Below, in pieces: positions 1-8,662 of a stretch of DNA of 64,000 nucleotides. The position numbers and the translations under genes are program-made. The stretch lies in contig NZ_CP080387.1 of the NCBI RefSeq assembly GCF_030036535.1, forward strand, positions 2,918,501-2,982,500, read 5' to 3'. Every line of letters starts with the position of its first letter. Within the stretch, counting starts at the first letter, position 1. The stretch is from Agrobacterium cucumeris. GTDB taxonomy: Bacteria; Pseudomonadota; Alphaproteobacteria; Rhizobiales; Rhizobiaceae. Below the pieces are notes generated by a model. The model ran no database searches. It was not told where the DNA came from and saw nothing but the letters and a program-made list of their open reading frames with translations.

Positions 1-45
1 GGTTCCGCTGGTTATACCGTCATGGAAAACCCGCGCAAGCATTGA
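1..45 (+). CDS. 3' end of an upstream gene (partial)
   Basis: The first 14 codons in frame 1 read GSAGYTVMENPRKH and stop at TGA 43-45. A purine-rich ribosome site follows and the next gene begins 12 bases later, so this looks like the tail of a gene in the same operon. Too little is visible to name a family. Confidence 0.5.
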   Translation, partial: GSAGYTVMENPRKH

Positions 46-57
46 ACGGAGAAGACG

Positions 58-459
58 ATGACCGCTGCCGAGACCATCCGCGCCTATTACGATGCCTTCA
101 ACCGACAGGACATGGATGCCTTTCTGGCGCTTCTTCATGACGAGGTGGTGCATGACATCAATCAGGGCGAGCGCCAGGCCGGCAAGGCGGCTTTTGCCTC
201 CTTCATGGACCACATGAACCGCTGCTATAAGGAAAACCTCACCGACATGGTGATCATGGCGAGCGCAGACGGTAAACGTGCCTCGGCGGAATTCACCGTC
301 AATGGCGAATATCTCAAGACTGATGAGGGATTGCCGGAAGCCGATGGCCAGAAATACGTCCTGCCCGCCGGTGCCTTCTTCGACCTGAAGGATGGAAAAG
401 TTAGTCGAGTAACAAACTACTATAATCTGAACGACTGGATTGCCCAGGTCGGTGCCTGA
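58..459 (+). CDS. SnoaL/NTF2-like (ketosteroid isomerase-fold) protein
   Basis: 133 aa, one NTF2-like alpha+beta cone domain. It opens with the usual AAETIRAYYDAFNRQD helix, in which an aromatic helix is followed by 'D...FLALLHDEV'. It ends with 'F.DLKDGKVSRVTNYYNL', the last-strand signature of SnoaL-like proteins. The family covers isomerases, dehydratases and plain ligand-binding proteins, so the substrate cannot be read from sequence. The start at 58 follows a GGAGA site 6-10 bases upstream. It lies 12 bases after the partial upstream gene and 95 bases before an XRE-cupin regulator, so a small operon with the upstream gene is likely. Cytoplasmic; no signal peptide. Confidence 0.8.
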   Translation: MTAAETIRAYYDAFNRQDMDAFLALLHDEVVHDINQGERQAGKAAFASFMDHMNRCYKENLTDMVIMASADGKRASAEFTVNGEYLKTDEGLPEADGQKYVLPAGAFFDLKDGKVSRVTNYYNLNDWIAQVGA

Positions 460-529
460 AGCCTTCATTGTTCCCGCGATAATGGCCATCCGACGGTAAT
501 CGGGTTTCCACTATCATGGATATTGACTC

Positions 530-560
530 CATCATATGGGAATTCTAATCTCATATGATG
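530..560. promoter_or_regulatory. Inverted repeat overlapping start of the XRE-cupin gene
   Basis: CATCATATG (530-538) and CATATGATG (552-560) are perfect 9-base reverse complements separated by 13 bases. The right arm contains both candidate ATG codons of the downstream regulator, and no Shine-Dalgarno site is visible in front of them. The position suggests an autorepressor operator; this is inference. Confidence 0.6.
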
Positions 561-1136
561 GAAAACGAAGATCATATTCTCGAACGTTCAATTGGTGAGC
601 GGATCAGGTCGTTGCGGGCCGAAAACGGCCTGACACTGGATCGGCTTGCCTCTGAATCCGGTGTCAGCCGCGCCATGATTTCGCGCATCGAACGGGGTGA
701 GGCGAGCCCGACGGCGTCGCTGCTCGCCCGTATCTGCGCAGCATTAGGCCTGTCGCTCTCCGGCTTCTTCGCCGAAAACGAAGAGGCTGTTTCCCCACTG
801 GTGAGAAAACGCGACCAGCAACTCTGGAAAGATCCGGAGACCGGTTATGTCCGCCGCGCCATCTCCCCGCCTCGCGTCGGTTCCGATGTCGATATTGTCG
901 AGGTCGAGTTTCCGGCCGGTGCTTGTGTCGGCTTTCCGCCGCATGCGGCAAGCCGGGGCATGACGCAATATGTCTGGCTTTTCGAAGGCGTTCTGGAGAT
1001 GACGAGCGGCGGTACGGTGCATCTGATGGAGCCCGGAGACTGTCTTTTCATGCCGGTCGGTGAAGGACATGTCTTTCACAATCCTTCCGAAAAACCCGCC
1101 CGTTACGCCGTCGTGCTGGACCAAAGACAGCGCTGA
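555..1136 (+). CDS. XRE-family transcriptional regulator with C-terminal cupin domain
   Basis: 193 aa. Residues about 10-70 form an HTH_3/XRE domain ('IGERIRSLRAENGLTLDRLA' then 'SRAMISRIERGEASPTASLLARI'). Residues about 110-190 form a cupin_2 ligand domain with 'GDCLFMPVGEGHVFHNP'. Such HTH-cupin proteins sense a small metabolite and usually control a neighbouring catabolic or detoxification gene. Two adjacent ATG codons (555, 558) sit inside an inverted repeat, pointing to autoregulation. A GNAT gene follows after 21 bases and is probably co-transcribed. The ligand is unknown. Confidence 0.85.
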   Translation: MMENEDHILERSIGERIRSLRAENGLTLDRLASESGVSRAMISRIERGEASPTASLLARICAALGLSLSGFFAENEEAVSPLVRKRDQQLWKDPETGYVRRAISPPRVGSDVDIVEVEFPAGACVGFPPHAASRGMTQYVWLFEGVLEMTSGGTVHLMEPGDCLFMPVGEGHVFHNPSEKPARYAVVLDQRQR

Positions 1137-1157
1137 TTTTTCCTGACAGGAGTTTTC

Positions 1158-1676
1158 ATGGCCACCATCCGCGTGCTGAACGGGCAAGAGACGCTCGACG
1201 TCCTGCCGGAACTCTGCGAAGTCCTTTCCGCCTGCGTCAATGGCGGCGCATCCGTTGGTTTCATGTTGCCCTTTTCCCCGCAGGACGCAGAGCCCTTCTG
1301 GCGAGCCGTGGCGGAAGCGGCGGATGAGGGCGGCACGATCCATGTCGTGGCGGAAGTGGATGGCAAGGTGGTGGGAACCGTGCAGGTGGGCCTCGCTTCC
1401 AAACCCAACCAGCCACATCGCGGTGATCTGATGAAGCTTCTCGTGCATCCCTCGGCGCGGGGTCTCGGGCTTGCCCGCAAGCTCATGCAGAAGGTTGAAG
1501 AAGAAACGGCAGCCCGTGGCCGTACCCTTTTGGTGCTGGATACGGCCACGGGCAGTGATGCAGAGGCTATCTATCCCCGCCTTGGCTGGGAACGGGTCGG
1601 GGTCATTCCCGATTACGCCCTGTTTCCCGATGGGCGTTATTGCGGCACGACGCTGTTTTACAAGCGGATCGGCTAG
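1158..1676 (+). CDS. GNAT-family N-acetyltransferase
   Basis: 172 aa. The acetyl-CoA pocket motif is 'LLVHPSARGLGLARKLMQKVEEE' in form (V-x-P-x-x-R-G-x-G-x-x-L), around residues 94-115. It is preceded by the beta-4 strand 'VVGTVQVGLAS' and followed by the YPRLGWERVG beta-6/7 turn near the C terminus. A clear AGGAG lies 7 bases before the ATG. The 21-base gap to the XRE-cupin gene suggests one transcript, so the regulator may control this enzyme. The acceptor substrate is unknown. Confidence 0.85.
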   Translation: MATIRVLNGQETLDVLPELCEVLSACVNGGASVGFMLPFSPQDAEPFWRAVAEAADEGGTIHVVAEVDGKVVGTVQVGLASKPNQPHRGDLMKLLVHPSARGLGLARKLMQKVEEETAARGRTLLVLDTATGSDAEAIYPRLGWERVGVIPDYALFPDGRYCGTTLFYKRIG

Positions 1677-1690
1677 CACATTTCCGCCGC

Positions 1691-2764
1691 TTATTGTCCC
1701 GGCTTCAGCGTGCGGTTGAAGGCGTCAACAATTATCTTTTCCAGTTCGGCATGAATATCCGCACGGTCGCGCGGCCCGGCTGGTTCGCAGATCGGATCAC
1801 GCTCGCCAACGGATTTGAGAAACGCATCGGCATCCGGTTTGCAGAGCGGCAGGAAGCTGAAGTGATTGGCCTCGTCGACCTGCTGATAGGTTGCGCCGGG
1901 CACCTCGGCTGCCAGTTTGTCCGCCAGCACGGCCGGTGGAATTTTCCCCTTGCTGCCGAGATTGATGAAGGCCAGCGGAATATCGATTGTTTTCAGGCTA
2001 TCCGGCTGGAAGGCGAGTGCGAGGCCAGGATCGACCAGCACGGCGGAACGAATGCGTGGATCGCGGTTCTGCTGCTCGAAACGGGCCTTGTCGAGGGTTC
2101 CGAGGTCGAGCTTCGGTACACTGACCGGCTCGTTGTTGAGATAACCCCGGCCGCCGGCAAACCATTGGCAATCCATCATTGCAGCATGGTCTTCGCAATA
2201 GCGCTTATACGCATTGAGATCGGCGCGTGCGCCCGAAATCTCCATTGCCGCGCTGCCACCGAGCGAAAAGCCGAGGACGCCGATCCTCTGCGCATCGATC
2301 GCGCCCGACCATTTTCCCTGCGTCGTCAACGCGGTGAGGATCGTGGAAAGATCACCCGTCCGCTCCCAGATTTTCGGCGTATCGGCAGGTGTTGAATCGC
2401 CGCTGGTGGTGCCGGGATGGTTGGGGCCGGCGACGATGAAACCTTCGCTCGCAAGCTTTGCCGCGATCCAGGCCATGCCGCTCACTCTCGAGCCCGAACC
2501 GTGTGACAGAAGCACCAGCGGCAGGCGACCCGGCTGCACTGTGCTGTCCTTGAAGACGGCCGTGCCTTGAAAAATCCGGTCCTCGCCAGAATGCGTCTGC
2601 GTGCCGTTGCCCTCCGAAGGATACCAGACGGTGACGGCAAGGTCCTCGCCACGTTCGGGAGAGTGGATGGCGATTTCGCTGACGCCAACGGCTTCATTTG
2701 CAAAAGCCGGCTGGGTAATGAGAGTGGAAAACAGCATGGTGGTGATGGTGACGATGGGACGCAT
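1691..2764 (-). CDS. Secreted alpha/beta hydrolase (dienelactone hydrolase / PAF-acetylhydrolase-like)
   Basis: 357 aa from the ATG at 2764, which has AAGAGG 7 bases upstream; a longer frame to 2800 lacks this. A signal peptide spans residues 1-22 (ends QPAFA). The oxyanion-side motif LLSHGSGS is at about 85-92. The nucleophile elbow GFSLGG puts Ser at about 167, and the candidate acid and base are in 'VLVDPG' and 'EANHFSFL'. This pattern fits the periplasmic predicted dienelactone hydrolases (COG4188 type); the natural ester or amide substrate is not known. It is transcribed away from the AraC regulator at 2869, across a 104-base shared promoter region, which suggests regulation by that protein. 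Confidence 0.8.
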   Translation of the reverse strand: MRPIVTITTMLFSTLITQPAFANEAVGVSEIAIHSPERGEDLAVTVWYPSEGNGTQTHSGEDRIFQGTAVFKDSTVQPGRLPLVLLSHGSGSRVSGMAWIAAKLASEGFIVAGPNHPGTTSGDSTPADTPKIWERTGDLSTILTALTTQGKWSGAIDAQRIGVLGFSLGGSAAMEISGARADLNAYKRYCEDHAAMMDCQWFAGGRGYLNNEPVSVPKLDLGTLDKARFEQQNRDPRIRSAVLVDPGLALAFQPDSLKTIDIPLAFINLGSKGKIPPAVLADKLAAEVPGATYQQVDEANHFSFLPLCKPDADAFLKSVGERDPICEPAGPRDRADIHAELEKIIVDAFNRTLKPGQ

Positions 2765-2868
2765 GAAAAACCTCTTGCGGTCGGAAAGAACGAGACCCAA
2801 TCTGCACCGTCACCTGTTTTTCGCGTCCTTGATCGTGTTTGAGGTCGTACCGAAACGCGATCTGGTCC

Positions 2869-4002
2869 ATGAAAAGACAACAGGTCGTCGATCCGGGATA
2901 TTTATTCGTGCTTTTCATTCCCCTGCCATTCGTCGTGGCGCTTCTGCTGGTCGTCATGTTCATCGTCTTTTTCCGAAGCGGAGACGATGTGCGGACGAAC
3001 CGCGCCTTTCTGGCCCTGATCGCGCTTTGCGCCGTGCAATCGGTTCTTGTCGGCCTGCGCTGGGGGTATGGCGTCAATGCCGTACGTTATGTCCTGCCGG
3101 TCCTTGCCGCCTGCCTGCCGCCGCTAGTCTATATCGCCTTTCGCGGCTTGATGAGGGTCGGGGCAGACAGCAGGAGAGCGATGCTGGCAAGTCTTGTGTT
3201 CTCGCCTTTGTTGGTCGTCGTTCTGGAATTCGCCTTGCCGGTAGTGATCGACCTTGCCTTGATCCTCATCTTCGTCGGCCATGCCGCCGCACTGCTTCTT
3301 CTGGGAGGAAAAGGGCCGGATGGGCTGGACGAGGCGCAATTCGCCAGCGTCACTTCTGCGCACAGGGCATTGATTATCGCCGCCATGGCGCTTTGTGTTT
3401 CGGCGCTGTTCGATCTTCTCGTGTTCCTCGATTTTGAGTGGGCGCATGGGGAAAATGTCGCCGCGCTTGTCAGCAATGCCAATCTTTTCGGGCTGTTGCT
3501 GATCGGTCTGATGGCCGCCCTGGCTGGAAAAAGCAAAGCGCCGCAAACGGCTGCAGAGCCGGCCGAGGAATTGCCGCCTCCCTCAGAACCATCGGAACAG
3601 GACCGCGACATAGTCGCTAGCCTCGACCAGCTGATGACAACACAGGCGCTTTACCGCGACGAGAACCTCAACCTGACCCGGCTGGCCAGACGCCTCGGCC
3701 TGCCCAGCCGGTTAATATCCGGTGCGATCAATCGTTCCCTCGGCATCAATGTCTCGCAATACGTCAACCAGCTCCGTATCCGCGAAGCCTGCCGGCTGCT
3801 GGAGGAGACGGAGCAATCGGTAACCGCGATCATGTTCTCCTCGGGTTTCCAGACGAAGTCCAACTTCAACCGGGAGTTTCGCCGCGTCACCGGCATGAGC
3901 CCGGTCGACTGGCGTGAACGGCAGGTGTGGAAGCTGGTCTCGCCAAACAAAACGGCCACCCGGCAGATGCCGGATGACCGTCTGAAGATGGTCGGGAAAT
4001 GA
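2869..4002 (+). CDS. Membrane-anchored AraC-family transcriptional regulator
   Basis: 377 aa from the ATG at 2869. The N-terminal half (about 10-230) carries six or seven hydrophobic segments. A charged linker rich in P and E follows at about 230-260. The C-terminal about 100 residues are a two-HTH AraC/XylS domain ('LARRLGLPSRLISGAIN' and 'FSSGFQTKSNFNREFRRVTGMSPVDWR'). The architecture is an integral-membrane sensor fused directly to a DNA-binding domain, so it presumably regulates from the inner membrane. The divergent secreted hydrolase is the obvious candidate target; the signal is unknown. Confidence 0.85.
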   Translation: MKRQQVVDPGYLFVLFIPLPFVVALLLVVMFIVFFRSGDDVRTNRAFLALIALCAVQSVLVGLRWGYGVNAVRYVLPVLAACLPPLVYIAFRGLMRVGADSRRAMLASLVFSPLLVVVLEFALPVVIDLALILIFVGHAAALLLLGGKGPDGLDEAQFASVTSAHRALIIAAMALCVSALFDLLVFLDFEWAHGENVAALVSNANLFGLLLIGLMAALAGKSKAPQTAAEPAEELPPPSEPSEQDRDIVASLDQLMTTQALYRDENLNLTRLARRLGLPSRLISGAINRSLGINVSQYVNQLRIREACRLLEETEQSVTAIMFSSGFQTKSNFNREFRRVTGMSPVDWRERQVWKLVSPNKTATRQMPDDRLKMVGK

Positions 4003-4008
4003 GGAGGA

Positions 4009-5139
<1,131 letters not shown>

Positions 5140-5300
5140 TTACAGGCGAACCGCACGGTACGCCTCCCAAAGGCTACTAAACATTTATCCTTGCAGCCAT
5201 CAAGAGGGAATGTTCCAAACTTGTGCGCTCTTCTGCAATCCTGTCGATTGCTGTTTTGGCACGTGATCGCGTTCTTCTTGTGGCTCCTGCCCTGCCGTGG

Positions 5301-5774
5301 TCAGGGTTGCGTGCGTTTTAATGCCGGATCGTCCATTGCAGGATTATAAAACAGCGAAAGTGTCAGGCTTCTGGCGATGCGTTCCGCCGTTTCCATGAAC
5401 CAGTCATGGGCCTGCCTGCTCGGCGCGATGTCATCGAGCGTTGCCGAAAACAGCGTGAGCCATTGCGGGAAAAGTTCGGCCGTCATTCCACTCACGCCCA
5501 GATGCGCCTGTACCGGCTTGCCACCGTAACCGCCATTCTTGAAGGCGATTGCCGACCAGAACTGTTTCATCTTGTCCATGTGTTCCGGCCAGCGCCCGGA
5601 AAGCCGAGCATCGAAAACCGGCCCGAGCGTCGGATGTTTTAGAACGCGGCCATAAAATGTCTCGACAAGCAGATCGATGAAACCGGCATCGACGCCGATC
5701 TCAGCCATGGCTCTTTCCGCCTTGTGCTGGATGTCGGCGTTATGGGCGGCCTTTGCCGTGATTGAATCCTGCAT
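5301..5774 (-). CDS. Group III truncated haemoglobin-like protein
   Basis: 157 aa, 2-on-2 globin type. Landmarks are 'LVETFYGRVLKHPTLGPVF' (B/C region with Phe-Tyr), 'HMDKMKQFWSA' and 'YGGKPVQAHLGV', whose His is the likely proximal haem ligand, followed by 'WLTLFSATLDD'. Group III members bind haem and are linked to oxygen or NO chemistry; the function here is unproven. AAGGAAG precedes the ATG. The gene is divergent from mbfA, and two Irr-type iron control elements lie between them, so it is probably iron- or haem-regulated together with mbfA. Confidence 0.85.
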   Translation of the reverse strand: MQDSITAKAAHNADIQHKAERAMAEIGVDAGFIDLLVETFYGRVLKHPTLGPVFDARLSGRWPEHMDKMKQFWSAIAFKNGGYGGKPVQAHLGVSGMTAELFPQWLTLFSATLDDIAPSRQAHDWFMETAERIARSLTLSLFYNPAMDDPALKRTQP

Positions 5775-5837
5775 CGTGCTTCCTTTTCCATAAATTTACG
5801 CCCTCTGGTGGTCCGCCGCAATGCGACGCTTTGACAT

Positions 5838-5854
5838 ATTAGAATCATTCTAAA
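5838..5854. promoter_or_regulatory. Iron control element (Irr box), trHb-proximal
   Basis: ATTAGAATCATTCTAAA differs from the ICE consensus TTTAGAA-N3-TTCTAAA only at the first base. It lies 64 bases upstream of the truncated haemoglobin start and 59 bases upstream of mbfA. ICE motifs bind the haem-responsive regulator Irr in Rhizobiales. Confidence 0.8.
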
Positions 5855-5883
5855 AAGCTTGATTGCGACGGTCTGCCGCTGTA

Positions 5884-5900
5884 TTTAGAATTATTCTAAA
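5884..5900. promoter_or_regulatory. Iron control element (Irr box), mbfA-proximal
   Basis: TTTAGAATTATTCTAAA is a perfect match to TTTAGAA-N3-TTCTAAA and a perfect palindrome. It ends 12 bases before the mbfA start codon, so bound Irr would block transcription or initiation of mbfA. This fits reported Irr repression of mbfA in Agrobacterium. Confidence 0.9.
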
Positions 5901-5912
5901 AAGGTTTCCGCC

Positions 5913-6896
5913 ATGTTCCGCAGTCTTTTTTCCCTGTCCAAACGCCCCTTCTCCTCGCTCGGCGAGCAGGAAATCCTGGCGCTCGCCATCTCGTCGGAAG
6001 AGGATGATTCCCGTATTTACCGCTCCTACGCCGATCATCTGCGCGGGCAATATCCGCAATCCGCAAAGGTTTTCGATGACATGGCGGAGGTCGAGCAGCG
6101 GCATCGAAATGTGCTGATCGACATGCATCGCCGCCGTTTCGGAGAAACCATCCCGCTGATCCGCCGCGAACATGTGCGCGGATTTTACGAACGCACGCCG
6201 GACTGGCTGGTGAAGAACCTGTCGCTGGAAAAAATTCGCGCCCAGGCGGAATTGATGGAAGCGCAGGCGATCCGCTTTTACGATGAAGCGCTCAAGCGAA
6301 CCACCGATGCCTCGACACGCAAGCTGCTGGGTGACCTGGCCGAGGCGGAGAGGGGGCACGAAGAGATTGCCCAACGGCTGGAAGAAAAACATCTCGATGA
6401 GGACGGCAAGTCCGAAGAGGCGGAAACGGCCAAGCGGCAGTTTCTTCTGACCTATGTGCAGCCGGGCCTTGCGGGGTTGATGGACGGTTCCGTCTCGACG
6501 CTTGCGCCGATCTTCGCCGCAGCTTTCGCCACGCAGGATACCTGGCAGACCTTCTTGATCGGCCTTTCAGCCTCCGTGGGCGCGGGCATTTCGATGGGCT
6601 TTACCGAGGCCGCCCATGATGATGGCAAGCTTTCGGGCCGTGGCTCGCCGGTAAAACGGGGCTTCGCCTCTGGCATCATGACGGCCGTCGGTGGCCTCGG
6701 CCACGCGCTGCCTTATCTCATTCCGCATTTCTGGACGGCCACGGCGATCGCCGCCATCGTCGTTTTCGTGGAACTCTGGGCCATCGCCTTCATTCAGAAC
6801 CGCTTCATGGAAACGCCGTTCCTGCGGGCGGTGTTTCAGGTTGTGCTTGGCGGTTCGCTGGTGCTGGCAGCCGGCATTATCATCGGCAATGGCTGA
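5913..6896 (+). CDS. mbfA: Membrane-bound ferritin A (ferritin-like domain fused to VIT1/Ccc1-like domain)
   Basis: 327 aa. Residues about 20-165 are a ferritin/rubrerythrin-like four-helix domain with di-iron carboxylate/His motifs (SSEEDDSRIY, 'EVEQRHRNV', 'EAQAIRFYDEAL', 'AEAERGHEEIA'). Residues about 175-327 are a membrane domain of the VIT1/Ccc1 type with 'GLMDGSVSTLAPIF' and several membrane spans. MbfA proteins export iron from the inner membrane and protect against iron and peroxide stress in Agrobacterium and Bradyrhizobium. A perfect Irr box 12 bases upstream predicts repression under iron limitation. AAAAGG lies 8 bases before the ATG. Confidence 0.95.
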   Translation: MFRSLFSLSKRPFSSLGEQEILALAISSEEDDSRIYRSYADHLRGQYPQSAKVFDDMAEVEQRHRNVLIDMHRRRFGETIPLIRREHVRGFYERTPDWLVKNLSLEKIRAQAELMEAQAIRFYDEALKRTTDASTRKLLGDLAEAERGHEEIAQRLEEKHLDEDGKSEEAETAKRQFLLTYVQPGLAGLMDGSVSTLAPIFAAAFATQDTWQTFLIGLSASVGAGISMGFTEAAHDDGKLSGRGSPVKRGFASGIMTAVGGLGHALPYLIPHFWTATAIAAIVVFVELWAIAFIQNRFMETPFLRAVFQVVLGGSLVLAAGIIIGNG

Positions 6897-6904
6897 AAAA
6901 AGAA

Positions 6905-6926
6905 AGAGCCCGCGGCTGCGGGCTCT
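6905..6926. terminator. Terminator-like hairpin between mbfA and convergent gene
   Basis: AGAGCCCGC / GCGGGCTCT forms a perfect 9-bp stem with a GGCT loop. It lies between the stops of mbfA (+) and the convergent protease gene (-). The A-rich run before it gives a U-tract on the minus strand, so it best serves the minus-strand gene; it may act both ways. Confidence 0.75.
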
Positions 6927-6953
6927 CGTCTGTCCAGAATGGTAGTTTGAGTG

Positions 6954-7568
6954 TCAGCGCAACGCGCCAACCAGGACGTCACGACCATCTTCGATGGAGA
7001 CCCAGCGGCCGGTATTGAAGGACGCCTGCCGTTTCAGATAGGTGTAATTCGTGTCGGTCCAGAGCTTCACGTCGTCGGTGAGGTTGTCGAGAATATAATC
7101 GCCATCGGTGGTACGAAGCGTCAGCACGGCATGGCCTTCACCATCCGGTTTGCGCACGACGGTGATCAGCAGGTCGGCCACGGAAAAACCGCGCTCGATC
7201 AGCTTCTTGCGCTTCAGCAGCACAAAATCTTCGCAGTCGCCGGCCGTCGTCGGATATTCCCAGACTTCGTCCTTGCCGTAGATTTCCTGATCGGTCATCG
7301 CCACGATTGTGGTGTTGACGGAGGTGTTGATCTCACGAATGACGCCCCAGCCATATTCGGTAACGCGCGGCGGCGGCGTCATCTTGTTGCGAATGTTGCA
7401 TTCATCCGCATATTTCTGACAGAACTCGTAATGGCCGATCGGCTGGGAGGTAATCCCGCCCGTCACCATGGAAGGGCTTCCCTTGATTTCCGCCATGGCG
7501 GAAGCAGCAGTCATTAGCCCGGCGGCAACTGCAAACAGCAGCGCACGCGCCAGCGGTGCGTTCATCAT
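6954..7568 (-). CDS. Periplasmic transglutaminase-like cysteine protease (BTLCP, DUF920)
   Basis: 204 aa with a signal peptide (cleavage after ASAMA, about 26). The papain-like catalytic triad is visible: Cys in AGDCEDFVLLKR, His in 'GEGHAVLTLRT', Asp in 'DYILDNL'. This is the BTLCP family, the fold that includes the LapG adhesin protease. No LapD-like receptor or large adhesin lies nearby, so LapG function is not implied. Two adjacent ATGs (7568, 7565) are possible. A TTAA-N7-TTAA motif lies 20-34 bases upstream, compatible with the cell-cycle regulator CtrA. Confidence 0.85.
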   Translation of the reverse strand: MMNAPLARALLFAVAAGLMTAASAMAEIKGSPSMVTGGITSQPIGHYEFCQKYADECNIRNKMTPPPRVTEYGWGVIREINTSVNTTIVAMTDQEIYGKDEVWEYPTTAGDCEDFVLLKRKKLIERGFSVADLLITVVRKPDGEGHAVLTLRTTDGDYILDNLTDDVKLWTDTNYTYLKRQASFNTGRWVSIEDGRDVLVGALR

Positions 7569-7587
7569 GAAACCCGTCCCTTAATTC

Positions 7588-7602
7588 TTAATGAAAAGTT
7601 AA
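7588..7602. promoter_or_regulatory. CtrA-like TTAA-N7-TTAA site
   Basis: TTAATGAAAAGTTAA matches the TTAA-N7-TTAA CtrA consensus core, with G instead of the usual final C. It lies directly upstream of the transglutaminase-like protease gene. The motif is short and AT-rich, so a chance match is possible. Confidence 0.35.
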
Positions 7603-7686
7603 GAGGGATGGGGGGTAGGAGTCAATCATTAGCAATCGGTGGCTCGCAAGACTCGTTGAATATGGTTAAGAGCGTTGCGCAAATGC

Positions 7687-8475
7687 CTATATTGCAAGGG
7701 CTTTGACGGCTGCGAGCATCCTGTCGATATCCTGCGGCCGGGAAAGCCGGTGGTCGCCGTCGCGGATCAGCGTCAGCACCACATCGTCGGCGGGAAGATG
7801 TTCAACGAGCTTGAGTGCGTGCTGATAGGGAACGTCGGGATCACGCATGCCCTGCAGGATGTGAACGGGGCAGCCGGTGGTGATGATGCCCGTAAGCACG
7901 CGGTTCTGCCTGCCGTCCTCCATCAGCGCCCGGGTAAAGATGTTGGGTTCAGGGCTATATTCCGAATGTTCCTCGAAATAGCCTCTTTCCACCAGCGACG
8001 TCTTTTCCGCTTCCGTCAGGCTGGGCTCTATCAACTCCGCAGTGAAATCGGGAGCCGGGGCAATAAGAACCAGACCGGCGACGGAGGGCGCACCGCCTGC
8101 CTTGCGCAGCTCCTCGACCATGCGCAACGCAATCCACCCACCCATGGACGAGCCAACGAGGATGACACGCGCCGGTGCCTTGGCGCGTAGCACGGCGAGT
8201 GCTTCTTCCAGCCACCGCGAAATCGTGCCTCTTTTGAAATCGCCACCGGAAGCTCCGTGGCCGGAATAATCGAGCCGCAGGCAGGCGAGGCCATTTTCCG
8301 CTGCGAAGCGATCGAGCTCCACAGCCTTGGTTCCCCTCATGTCGGAACGATAGCCACCGAGCCAGACGAGCAGGGGTGCGTCCGGCTGTGATGCTGCGCG
8401 GCGATGGAGAAAAGCGATGTTGCGGGCGTCGTCACCCGCTCCCATATGCAGGAATTCAGCGGCTTGTTCGGTCAT
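7687..8475 (-). CDS. Alpha/beta hydrolase (ABHD10-like serine esterase/thioesterase)
   Basis: 262 aa from the ATG at 8475. An AGGAG lies 13 bases upstream and no ATG lies further upstream in frame. Motifs: 'LVWLGGYRSDMRGTKA' (oxyanion loop typical of ABHD10-like proteins), nucleophile elbow VGSSMGGW with Ser near 110, acid near 'RDPDVPY', base His in 'RDGDHRLSRP'. Related proteins hydrolyse acyl esters or thioesters; the substrate is unknown. No signal peptide, so cytoplasmic. It is monocistronic, convergent with nothing, and divergent from infC across about 190 bases. Confidence 0.8.
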   Translation of the reverse strand: MTEQAAEFLHMGAGDDARNIAFLHRRAASQPDAPLLVWLGGYRSDMRGTKAVELDRFAAENGLACLRLDYSGHGASGGDFKRGTISRWLEEALAVLRAKAPARVILVGSSMGGWIALRMVEELRKAGGAPSVAGLVLIAPAPDFTAELIEPSLTEAEKTSLVERGYFEEHSEYSPEPNIFTRALMEDGRQNRVLTGIITTGCPVHILQGMRDPDVPYQHALKLVEHLPADDVVLTLIRDGDHRLSRPQDIDRMLAAVKALAI

Positions 8476-8662
8476 GTATATGCAATTCTCCTGATTTTCG
8501 TGCAATATCGGCGGCGTATTTGCAAAAACCGTGGCAAGAGGTGATCTTTTCGGGCAGATATGCTATTGACTTCGCCACGGCAATAACGACATTTCCGCCG
8601 CTTGTACCAAACAAGCTGTTTTTTGCTGACGTGATCCAGAAACAGATCAGGAGAATACGACC

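Noticed and set aside
3124-3611. Long minus-strand frames opposite the AraC gene and many similar antisense frames elsewhere
   Set aside because: They are by-products of high G+C coding sequence; they lack ribosome sites and family features, while the plus-strand gene shows clear domains.
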